Shown: piece by piece, positions 51,133 to 62,200 of the stretch
Layout: each line of letters opens with the position of its first letter
How positions within the stretch are numbered: position 1 is the first letter of the stretch
Assembly (NCBI GenBank): GCA_026686845.1
Contig: JAIVEN010000021.1
Location: 13,534,001-13,598,000 of the forward strand
Reading direction: 5' to 3'
DNA from: Adenanthera pavonina
Taxonomy: Eukaryota; Streptophyta; Magnoliopsida; Fabales; Fabaceae
Length of the DNA stretch: 64,000 bases
Notes under the pieces: model-generated
Databases searched by the model: none
Seen by the model: only the letters and a program-made list of their open reading frames with translations
What the model was told of the DNA's origin: nothing
Program-made: the position numbers and the translations under genes

Positions 51133-51215
51133 TCCAGAACAATAATGGAGTGGACTGACTACTTTGGAAGTTAGTTTTGGTTTGGTAGATCAGCACGGCA
51201 GGGACTCCTTGATGA

Positions 51216-51221
51216 CACGTG
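51216..51221. promoter_or_regulatory. G-box in the AAE promoter
   Basis: CACGTG, about 106 bp upstream of the AAE ATG, within GACACGTGATC. It is the core recognised by bZIP and bHLH factors in light and ABA responses. Function not shown. Confidence 0.4.
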
Positions 51222-51607
51222 ATCGTGATCTCTTTCAATTAGCCCGAGCATCGAGAAATAATATTAAAAACTCATTTGCTAATTTTCTTTTATTCCACTA
51301 AAGATAATAACTAGATTTAAAAAAAAAAAAAAACCTTTTGTAAATATCACACATATTATTCTAAAAAATAGAGAAAAAATAGTTTTTTATAATATATATT
51401 TGATATCTTTTAATTATGTCTAGAGATTGGGAATAGTGGCAATTAAGTTTCCTTTTTAGTTGTCCATCTCCACACATTTAGGGATTTCTATTAGGACTAC
51501 TCAAACTTGTTTGAATTTGCCCAAGGAGTGAGGTATATGTGTAAGGGCCTCAAGGATTCTTAGTTGTCTTTTCCATTCATATGGAAGTGGATGAAGGATT
51601 AGAGAGG

Positions 51608-51744
51608 CTTCCTGTTGTTTGTGAGTACATTAAAGTATTCCCGAAGAAGATCACTGGCTTGCCATTATAGCGGGAGCTAGAGTTCCCCATTGATTTGGTG
51701 CCTAAAATAAATCACATCTCTAAGACTCAATGTCACCGAGTGTA
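51608..51744 (+). pseudogene. Ty3-type reverse transcriptase N-terminal fragment
   Basis: One frame reads LPVVCEYIKVFPKKITGLPL, a stop, then RELEFPIDLVPKINHISK. This is the conserved segment just before the Ty3 reverse transcriptase core (V-x-E-x-x-x-VFP ... GLPP-x-R-x-x-EF-x-IDL-x-P). It is on the + strand, opposite to the gag remnant at 54 kb, so it belongs to a different insertion. The match stops near 51744. Confidence 0.6.
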
Positions 51745-51788
51745 GAGCTGCCAGGGACGTCAGCTTTCAAATGAAGGTACATTTTTAT

Positions 51789-51935
51789 GAGTCTCACATC
51801 GGGAAGCCTCACATTGGAAGCGTAGTTTATAAGGTCAAGAGGTTCTCTCACCTAATGAATTAGTCTTTTGGGATGGGTTCTCCCCTTGATTTTATAAACC
51901 CTACTTCCTATGTGAGGTTCCCTGATGTAGGACTC
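51789..51935. repeat. Hairpin made of an LTR/TRIM-like repeat
   Basis: Arms of about 53 bp (51789-51842 and 51882-51935) are reverse complements with a few mismatches. The arm sequence GTCTCACATCGGGAAG with GTTTATAAGGTC recalls short plant LTR/TRIM ends. A related copy lies reversed at 58476-58577. Confidence 0.55.
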
Positions 51936-51949
51936 ATAGCAATACACAT

Positions 51950-53830
51950 CCACTTGAGAGCCAATGTTCTCAGTGGCTCTACGCCATAACACTTCACTCG
52001 GTTACACTTTACTTAACTTCTAAGTTATCAGTACAAGTCCTTGGCAGCTGACAAAAGATTTCATTCATTGTGAGATCTTCCAGTCCAAAAACATTTCTTT
52101 CTATAGCTAGATTTCATACCAAAATTAGCAATCTACTATCTTAAGGTTTCATAATTTCCTAAACTGCCTGCCACTATTTTCTCCTTTCTTAGTTCATAAT
52201 TTATACCTTGAATATCATACATACATATTCTTCCTTTAACTTACATCTACACTTGCATTACTATATACTTGCATCATCCCTTATTATACTGGGCTTACGA
52301 GGTTTCAGCACTAATGGCCGACTCATCATTGTCACCTGATAACTTCATTGCATCCCCTTCTGGATACTTCTCTAGTTCCTTTTCTGAGACTTCTAATGTT
52401 TTAACTTCTTCTTTCTACAATAACATACAACTTGGGACATATAGGCAATGAGAAAATTTTCCAAAATATGATATACTTAATTTTGAACAGTTCTTGATAC
52501 AATTCTAGAGCATGTAATCTAGTTATGGCATCAAGTATTTGCTCGACCCATTAACTCTCAGGGAGTCTACAGTGACAATGCCCTTCTAGAAATTTCTTTG
52601 TCTCTAACTCAATACTTAGGGAATGCAAAGTTGAATCATATCCTCCAAATCCCACACGACATACATCATAGATACTTCTAATATCTATTTGGATTTAGAG
52701 TCATTGGTTTAGTTGAAAGAAACCACCATCCCCATTAAAGAATTCATCTAGCCCAAACTTATTGAAATTATCATAATTCATGGGTTGATTAACCTCTTTC
52801 CTTAATCATACCTTTATTTTTTTCTCATGATTACTTCTTTTTCTAACTTATCTTCCTTTATACATTGGTGTCTCCCTATTGATTATTTTCATAACAACTT
52901 TTCTTTATTTCTATCATTTATTCCTTATTAGCCTATTTCATTTTGTAGGTGATATACTTACTTTATTATCATCACCCATCATCACGTTTCTTTAGTACTT
53001 TCTGGTTCGCAGCTTGGTATTAGAGAAAAGTCTTATATAAACCTTCATATCAGTTGCTGATTAATGAGGTTCGGTATCCTTTTAAATCAATTATCTTAGG
53101 TCATTTTCTTTTAGAGAACTATCAAAACATTAGGGCTCATTAATCTTTCTTATCATCTCATTCTCTTTAGAGGCCTACTATAACCTCGAAATGGATCTAC
53201 TGTGATCATGAAATTGACTGTGACCTCAAAGCCCTACTAGGATCCTCTGTGACCCTACATCATTACTCAACTAATAGGATCCATCAGAATCTAACTCTGA
53301 AAGGTTTCATGACCTATGAATCATCCTTATCTGAGCCAACAACTACGGTTCCCAAGACTTGTTCTCTTATATTATTCAAATATTTCTAGGCTATATTCTC
53401 ATAATATTTTATATTTGAATGGGAAATTATTAGCGAAATGAGTATCTTTCTTTCCTGCTACTATTACTTCTTTGCTTCATTCTCTTTCTGATGTTCTTAC
53501 TTTTGTCAACAGCAACTTCTCTAACATTTACTAGGCAGCGGACATAGAACTTTGATAATTCAAATTACTTCCTATCATTTTGTTAGCCTCTACCAGTGTA
53601 CTAAATCACACACTTCATATTGGGGCTTTCCTTTCCCTGATGACTGGCTTTAATCCTCTTCTTAGCTTTTCTGCCTTCCACCTCTAGTCATCATACCATT
53701 ATAACTTGGTGGAGTTTCGTACTAACTATATGAATGTGACTTCATACTTACTTATTGACTAATCTATTGCTTGTCGAAACATAATAATCTCATCTTCTTT
53801 CTCATCCCTAACTGACTACAAGAAATATTT
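51950..53830. other. Decayed element interior, no gene seen
   Basis: Composition differs from the AT-rich spacers (more C and T), and frames on both strands are full of stops. It lies downstream of the - strand gag remnant and is probably its eroded continuation, but no protease, RT or integrase motif can be named. A 60-codon frame at 52269-52451 has no recognisable feature. Confidence 0.4.
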
Positions 53831-54351
53831 ATCATAAAATATTACAAAATAGTTTCCACATCAAGGGTATGTTTTGAGCTTATAAGATCAACTTAGTATT
53901 AAGTCACCACCTATTTGCTTCTTTCTCAAGTGCAAAAATAGATAGCCTATAGGGCTTTCATTTTAGAGGAATAGCCCATTAATCTAAGAATCTTTTCTAA
54001 ACTCAGTATCTAGTCCTCAACCATTTGTACATCAAACCTTTCGTTGAATGAGGGAGGACATTATCTCCAGAACTGAGCTATTACATACTGCTGGTTAGCA
54101 GGATCAATCCTTGTCTCTATTACTTTGTTCATGGGTATAGCCTAGGGTACCGGTTACTAAAATTGCCTCAGAGAAGAAATTTCAACTCTTACTTCCTGAG
54201 GTTGTCTCTGAGTGTCTAAGGTTCGCTATAACTTTTCAATAATCCTTTGCTACTGATCTCATCTATTCATAATAACTTGCAAATAATTACCTTGTGGTGT
54301 CTTTCCTTATTCAGGAGGCTCTACTCTTATTCGTTTCCTGGTGCAAACCAT
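53830..54351 (-). pseudogene. Ty3-type gag remnant riddled with stops
   Basis: An ATG at 54351 opens MVCTRKRIRVEPPE, then repeated stops. In the same frame YVIAQFWR, stop, CPPSFNERFDVQMVED, stop, ILSLEKIL matches the Ty3 gag core (R-x-x-PP-x-F-x-G ... W-I-x-x-x-EK-I). After one frameshift, YRLSIFALEKEANRW follows, the usual L-x-x-x-A-x-x-WW region. Stops fall where Trp or Gln is expected. It lies downstream of the ORF at 55783-54797 on the same strand. Confidence 0.6.
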
Positions 54352-54796
54352 TTTGGATTTCTTATAATCTATTCATAAACATTTAACAACTATACTTAGA
54401 GAACATATATAAACATAATACCTTTATTTACATGAGTAAACTTTGTATATAAGTTCTTATGATCTCATTACATTATCATTTCATTATACTTTTTACTTGT
54501 GACTACTTATATATTACATCTCAAAATTAGTAGTTAGTTAGCATTCTTTTCATATATACATGTCCACAATTAGATTCTTTACATCAAGTCTAAGAAGAAC
54601 TAGAACTATCATGAACATGGGTTGACATCGAATCCTCTTACGAGTCCTCTTCCGGATCCTCCTCAGACTAATATCCTGAGTCCTTAGCTAATATTGGTTC
54701 CTGTACTGGTTGCTAAACCTGATCTGCAGAATGCGGTTGTGATCTTGCCAAGTTTGTCCTAGTTCTTTCCATGTCAGCTAGCTCTAGTCTTAGTCT

Positions 54797-55783
54797 TTAG
54801 TGATAAATTAACTCCCTGACACAAGCATATAGATTCTCAGGATAATACCGTCTAAGTTCTTCCTTTACCGACAACCAGTAATCCTCATTCTTCGATAATA
54901 TATTAAGTATTGCATCTATCCACGCAGTATCCAGAAATTGTCGGCCTTGTGTCACCATATAATCATATGAATCCCTAACTGAATCCAAGAAACTCAGAAT
55001 AGCGGAATTCCAGAAGACTCGATGACTCTTAAGGTATATCTTAGTAATTATGTCAACCACCTCAAATAATCCACTACTTGAGTTGATAGGTATATGGGAG
55101 AAATCTGGCATATCACGACATGCTAAGACCGGCCGTTTTCCTTTGCCCTTATCTTTCTTGTCCTTGCTTTCCTCTTTCTCTTTCTTTTTCTTCTTTATAT
55201 TGGCCTCAATATAATATATCCTAATGCAATGTGTCAGGTTCTCATATTCTCTACCTTCTAACTTGGCATTAATCTCTGTCCAAAACTCATCATCAGGTAT
55301 CTCTCTAAGCATAATATCAATCCATAGTTGTTCAAGATACTTGTTTCCCAGTCTCTCTAAGTCATATTGGACTTGGGACAATCTAGTCATAAAGGATAGA
55401 ACCTTATCAGGACCCTTTGAGTAAACCCCATACCCTCTAGAGAACTTTCTTACTATCCTATAAACCATCGTCTCTATGTTTGATGGTCTATTGTCTGAGA
55501 TATTATCTGGGTCCAATATGAAAGCCAACTCCTAGCCCACATCTTCATAAACATCAACTCCCCTTTCTTGAGGCGGGGCATCTAAAGGAGGAACTGCTTG
55601 TATTGACACTGCTAGAATAGCCTACTATAATGATTGAGAATTTTCTACTTCATATTGTTCTTCCTGTACATTATCAACAAGAACCTCATTGGATCCTATA
55701 CTTTTCTCTTGAGGGTATACCTTTAGTACCATCTCAGGCTCTTCATGATCACCCACAACTGAGTTGTTAATTGATGAAGACAT
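54797..55783 (-). pseudogene. Extra ORF upstream of gag with a duplicated WID...ENL module
   Basis: An ATG at 55783 opens a frame of 328 codons interrupted by three TAG codons (53, 54 and 84); from 55528 it runs 243 codons without a stop. It lies between primer binding site and gag of a - strand Ty3-type element, where some Tat/Ogre elements carry an extra ORF. Two modules of about 67 residues (55402-55205 and 55003-54800) share LSF, a Gly then (Y/F)L, WID, (F/Y)W, a Leu, ENL, Cys and Arg at matching spacing. A lysine-rich linker separates them. I recognise no known family. The stops mean this copy is not translated whole, unless it is used from an internal start. Confidence 0.55.
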
Positions 55784-55917
55784 ATTTTCTATCCTTCAAT
55801 CACAATAACAACTAGTTAGTAGACTAATACAAAGGAATAGTTTATTTATTAATATTCCTTTTTCCTAAACTTAAACTCTATTGGCCTATTACTATTACTC
55901 TAAGAGCCTAAACCTTC

Positions 55918-55930
55918 GACTCTAATACCA
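55918..55930 (-). other. Primer binding site of the Ty3-type element
   Basis: TGGTATTAGAGTC on the - strand, five bases after the LTR end, resembles the tRNA-Met complement TGGTATCAGAGC with one change in the core. It fixes the orientation of the element as - strand. Confidence 0.65.
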
Positions 55931-55935
55931 AAAAG

Positions 55936-58472
55936 TGTAACACCTTTATCTAGGACCGTTTCCCATGTATTAGACCTCATTAGAGACCAACTATACTTAA
56001 TTAGAAACTTAAATCATAAAAGAAATATTATAATAAATTTTATCAATTTCCATGGTACTATTCATTTAATCCCATTTTTTCTCTCTTTTGGCAAACTTCA
56101 AAAAATTATAACTAATTCAATAAAAATCATATGAAGGTAATTCAAGTCTCTATGGATAGCTTAAAAGATTATATACATGGGGAAAATGTCAATTAGAGCA
56201 ACTACTTGGCCAATTAGTACAGTAAACTTCATGAATTTTCACTATTCATATGGTCAATTTTTGAAAATTCAATTTTCTGGGCTAATTTTGAAAATTCACC
56301 ATAATTTATACACTCATCCAAATTAAGTACTCTTTGACCATATGAAAGCTCTTTCTGCATAGTTTTCAAGAATATATAACATTCATACTTTATACATTAA
56401 AAAGCCTAAACAGTAGCACGTTCACTCTATATAGGTCAGCATGACTATTTGTATCCTAATATATTGCCAAACAAAAGCTATAAATTTTTACATGGCTATA
56501 TCCCATCTCCATATCATGCCATATATTAGCTAGGACTTAAAGGAACATAAAAACTTGGAGAAACGTATTTAACATCACATTTACAAATTTACATAAAAGT
56601 TCCATATTCATGGCCATTACAATGAACAACACATTAATGACCAAGTACTTTCTCCTTTCCTTTCTCTTCCTTGGAGGTCTCGCCATTGTTGCTACCTAAT
56701 CATGGTTAATATGTGGAATGGTGAGATTCAAAGAATCTTAGTAGATAAATCTCATACATGCCATCATATCATCACATTAAGTATAAAAACATCAAGAAAA
56801 CATAGTTCATCAAATAGACACATTGAAAATATACACATTTTACAAAAATTTTAGAAGAGTTTCATTTTGTAAAATGGATATCCCGGGGCTCAAAACCCCT
56901 CATACAACTCAACCAACATCATAAAAATATTACAAATCGACATTTCATACATATGACATAGTGTCAAATATCAAAGAAACAATAATAACAATGTGATGTT
57001 AGTAAAGAGAATTAACTACCTTAGTGAGTTCCCTAGCTTCCCACAGTTAGTACACCACTTTTTGGGCCTTCTAACACTTCCTTGAACCTAGCCATATCAT
57101 CATTTAATCAATTTAGCCACTGATTTTCAAAATTATATTACACATTGCTCACTAAGCCCTAAATTTTTCACTTAACTTTCCTTCGTGTTTTTCTTGAGTC
57201 CATCATTTGTACTTGACTAATTTGGACCCAAGAAATCCATTTTTGGGGTCAAAAAATTGAAATTCCAACTCTAAATATGAACTCCATTTTGGATGAAAAT
57301 CATGGTAATGGAGAAAATTTGCTACACTTTGTTATACAATAAACTATTTGCATATTCAAGTTTTAAATGAACATTCTATCATTTCCCCTATGTTTTATGG
57401 TTGATTAGCCCATTTTCTTGCTAAATCCATGACATGACCAAAACCATAAGATAAGGAAGAGGAAGATATAATTCATGAACCATGCTTTAAAGACCATAGA
57501 TAGCAAGCTTAGAATGATAGAAGACAAACTTACCAACTTAGCTTTCCAATCTTGCCTTAAGCTTTCTCTTCTCCTTCTCTTTTTTCTCTCCTCTTTCTTG
57601 CGTTTTTTCTCTTCTATTTTGCTGCTGGTTCTCTCGTGAAAATACAGAAGAAAGAGCAGAAGAAAGAGGGTAATTAAAGGTTTAATGAGGTGGCTTAATC
57701 ATGGTTAATTACTTAACCAACTAAAGTTACTTTTTAGCCAAAAATCAACGACTTCTTAAGGAAGTTTTACCAAAAATTCAAGCTGCCCAAACTGCCCCAA
57801 TGTCATGCCCAATGAGGGTGTTTCAAGTGTTCAGTTGCTCAATTTTTTCCTAATCCAGATATATCCTGAACTGGATAATTTTTAACTGTACCAATAAAAC
57901 TGCTTTTTATAGTAAATTAGCATTTTTGGGCTACAAGACTATTTCAATTTTATTTTTATATTTTCTTAATTATCATGTCCCAAATGGTATCTATGTATGG
58001 CCCATATCCTGTCTTGGTTTCTTTTTAACTGTCCGTGGAGCTCACAATTTACTTTATCGATTTTAAGTTACTTTTGGACACTCGGCACTGACTATTATCA
58101 TATTCTTAAACATTAACCCTTAGTACCATATACAATTGGACTTCTCTCATTGAAGGCTTCGTTTTGACAGTAATTGTCTATATTTACAAAATTATCCCTA
58201 ACCCAGGATTAAATTATAATTTCTAAAATTTTCAGGTCATTAGGTGTAATTTTCTCAAAGGCTTTTTAACTTCTTCTTCACATGATTTTAATGACTTTAT
58301 GGACATAAATATCATTTTGATAATTCTTTAGAGGAAAAAAATATAATTTCTTATTTTTTTATCTAACTGATAAAAATGATCCTTTTGCCCTATTTCACGC
58401 AAAATGGTATCTACCTGTTTTGTTAAATTTCTTATGCATTTTTAGATATTTTAGGTTTCTTGGAATGTTACA
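55936..58472 (-). repeat. 5' LTR of the Ty3-type element (family copy c)
   Basis: On the - strand it starts TGTAACATTCC and ends GGTGTTACA, 2537 bp, homologous to copies a, b, d and e. It is the only copy with primer binding site and coding remnants attached. The matching 3' LTR is not found to the left, so the element is truncated. A 5-bp duplication therefore cannot be tested. Confidence 0.75.
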
Positions 58473-58475
58473 CAA

Positions 58476-58577
58476 GGGGAGAGAGCTCATCCCAAAAGAT
58501 AATCCATTAAATGGAAAAATCCCTTGACCCCATAAATTTCACTTCTCATGTGATGCTCTCCAATGTGGGACTCATAA
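58476..58577 (-). repeat. LTR/TRIM-like fragment related to the hairpin at 51.8 kb
   Basis: On the - strand it reads GTCCCACATTGGAGAG ... AAATTTATGGGGTC ... TCTTTTGGGATGAGCTC, parallel to 51789-51890 on the + strand. It adjoins the end of the LTR. Confidence 0.5.
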
Positions 58578-58579
58578 CA

Positions 58580-59271
58580 AATTGTCACATGCCCACATCC
58601 TTCACCACTTGTCCTAAATATTTGAGGGGGCTGAACTACAATTTTATGCACTAGGCGAGAGGGGTGATAGTATATATGCATGTATATATTACATATGCAA
58701 ACAATTTATTCTTTTTTTTGGCGGGGTGGGGGTTAATCGCCCCTAAATCAAATAACATAGGTCCATCCTTGCCAAAACTATAAGAAATAAACACTAGCAT
58801 ACCATATTTTAAATTCCATCCAAAACATCAATTAGCTACTTAACCCAATGTTGTTGGAAGGCACACAGTATTTATACATTAAGACCCAAGTAACCAAATT
58901 GTAATAAAATTTTCTACAACTTTAATTCTCAATTACCAACACATACAAAAATTTGAGGTACATGGAACCATCAATCAAATGAAATCACAAATAAATAAAA
59001 ATCGAATAGAGATTCACAGCAAGGAAGTCAAGGTAGCTTGTATCACCTAAGAAAGTAGAAAATATTAATGATTTAATAGACAAAAAATGCATTATATACA
59101 CTATATATGAAATGATTGCAACTAATACAATTTAAAGTCAAGACATAAAAAACTTATAATTCCATGCTACTCACCAAGGTATTATAGAATACTATACATT
59201 AAAGCACCATCTAAAAGAAGGATGTGATTGAGTATTATAGAACGCACAAACATGCACAATGAAGATTAAAT
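58580..59271. other. AT-rich spacer between LTRs, no gene seen
   Basis: Includes a short G-rich patch (GGCGGGGTGGGGG at about 58718-58732). No coding signal or clear repeat is visible. Confidence 0.5.
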
Positions 59272-62200
59272 TGCAATATCCTAAATTTTTATTGGATATT
59301 AGATAATGAAGAAGGTAGAAATGGAAGATATTTTGAAATGTATAAGGAATTATAGAAAATAAAGAGACTCAGAAAAAGATAGAGAAAGGCAAAAAGGAAA
59401 TTTTTAGAGTAAAAGAAAAATGAGAAATTTTATTTTGGCCCCAAGAAATAATAATTCTTTGTAAAATGATGCTTGGAATAAAGAATTATATTATTTTAGT
59501 TCCTGGGTAAAATTACATGAAAAGACCCAAAAAATTATAAATTATAAATCTTCCCTGAGCTAAGGCATTTTCGTAAATATGAAAATTATAGTCAAAATGA
59601 TGCTCTTGAATAGTTAAACCCAACGAAATACTATTCAAAAATTATTTAGATCAATATGATTTTATATTGAGCACTAAATTTCTAAAGTTAAAATTCAATC
59701 GAATAAAGGTGATTTTATATTGCAAAGAAAGCAGTGCAATGTCAGGACAGTGAATGGACCCTATCTAAATATATTTTGAGACAAGAAAATAATTACTCTA
59801 AAAATAATTTTTGGATAATCCTGTACTAATTTAATGACAAATACGATAAAAAGTATTTAATTGGTACATGTAAATTTTATTGATAAAGATTATTTTAGTC
59901 AAATAAAAGTTGTGAAGTAATTTTTGACCAACAAATTTGATGAATGGTGTGACAAGGCTGCAGGGGGACAGGGGAGGAATTAATAAAAAAACTTTATTAC
60001 AGTAAAAGCAAAAATGAGCTCAGTTTTGGTTAGTTAAACTAATATACTATTTATTTCTCTCATCTCTCTCCTCAAAGTCATGGGTTAAGAGCATATGAAC
60101 ACTCTTCCTTTCTCATTTTCAGTCATGTAATAGCAGCCAAGGTGTGTGAGAGAGAGCAAAATTTTTAAAAGAAAGAGGAAGAGCAAGGAGACAAAGATAC
60201 AAGCTCAAGTTGCAAGGTAATGAACTATGATCTTAAATTTGTGGTTTCTTGAGGTTTAAAGCAGTTCTATGGAGTATTTTTCCTCTTCTCTCTCACTTAA
60301 AGTTTTAGCCATGGAAGTTTTAGAAACAGAAAGTTGAGCTAATGTCAAATAAACTTAGAAAAAGGTTTAGATTAGATGAATAAATCATGGAAGTACAAGT
60401 GGTTGCAAGAAATATGATGTAAATATTTTTTTCTATTTTTATGTGAATTTTGGCCTGACCTAGGGTTTCATGTAGAGTAGAAATTTCAAACTTTTAACTC
60501 CAAAAATGAATTCCTTGAGTCCAAATTATATACAAATAATGGTGTTGTACAAAAAAAAAATAAGGGAGTGCAAAGTAAATTTTTACGGTTCAAGTATGCA
60601 CACCATGTGGAAGGTCATATAATGGATGGCTTATGATCTTATTTTATGGTATAATAGGATTCAAGGAAGTGTTAGAAGATCAAGAGAAGGGACTACCTGT
60701 AACACCTCATACTTACACTCATTTTCCATGTATTAAACTATATTTAAGTCCATTATTACTTGATTAGAGACTTGATTACATAAAACAACTTAAACCAATT
60801 TATTTCATTTCGGGTATCATTCCCTTGGTTAACTTCTTTTTACCCGGTAAACTTTAAAAATTCATAACTAAATCAAGAAAAATCATATTGATATGGTTCA
60901 AGTCTCTAAATATAGCTTAAAAGATACTATACATGGGAAAAATATTGAAAAGGGAAGTTACTTGGCCAACTTATACAGTAAGTTCGTTTTATATGCACTG
61001 TAGCAATGGTCATTTTTGAAAATTTCTGATTCTGACCATAATTTTGAAAAATCACCATAAATCATACACAACTCCAAATTAAGTGATCTTTGCATCTATG
61101 GAAAGCTACACATGTCTAGTTTTCATACATGTAAAACACTCATACATTGAACATATCAAGGTATGTACTGTACTTCGAATTCCCAACCATGTTCAGAAAA
61201 GTCTCTTGCATTCTCCCAACTTTCCAAAATACACACTCATATATACATAAATAGCCATAACTTGCCTTTATCTTACATGATACTCCATAAGAACTTATAG
61301 GAACATATTAAAATGGAAGCATAGCATGATCATATTCCATAAGGTTTTACATAACCTCTCATATAATAGTATCAATCTAAGTATCATTATCTTGAATATT
61401 ACTTTGCTTCTCCTTGCCTTTCCTTTCTTAGGTAATCTTGCCATAACTTGAACCTAAAATTGGTTAGACATTTGGAAAGGGGTGAGATTCAAAGAATCTC
61501 GGTAGTAACTACCATCATGCACACATATCATCATATATATTGCAAGTATTCATCTCAAAACACATTAAGCATGCAATCAAATCATTTTGGCATAACCATT
61601 TTATAAAAATTTGGGCAGCATTTCCCCTTGTATTTGGACATATCCAAGGTCACAGTACCCTTCAACCAATCCAAACAACAATGCCAAATCATCACAAGAT
61701 AACATTTCAAGCATTAAACATATCATTCAAACCAAGCAACATCAATGATAATACATAAGCATAGATAGGTGAGTTAACTACCTTTGAGCTTTCCACTAAT
61801 CTCCAAACTTTGCAAACCCTTTCCTTGATCTTCTAACACTTATTTGGATCCTATAGCATCATCAAATAATGCCATTAACCACTAATTATCCAATTTCATT
61901 CACAAAGTGCTCACTTGAACTAAAATTTGCACTTTGTTATCCATCATGCATTCCTTGTACAACATACTTGTTCTAACCTATTTTGGACCCAAGGAATCCA
62001 TTTTTGAGGTCAAAAACTTGAAATTCCCTTTCTATAATGAACCCTAATTGGGCAAAAAATTATCATAAATTATAAAAAAATAACAAACCGATTAATTTGT
62101 AATCCAATGATATATTCTTGCATCTTATGGTCTATATGATACTTTCTATGGTTTAGTTTCTCCATACCCTCATTTTCTCTCTCTACTCTCTCTCTAAGCT

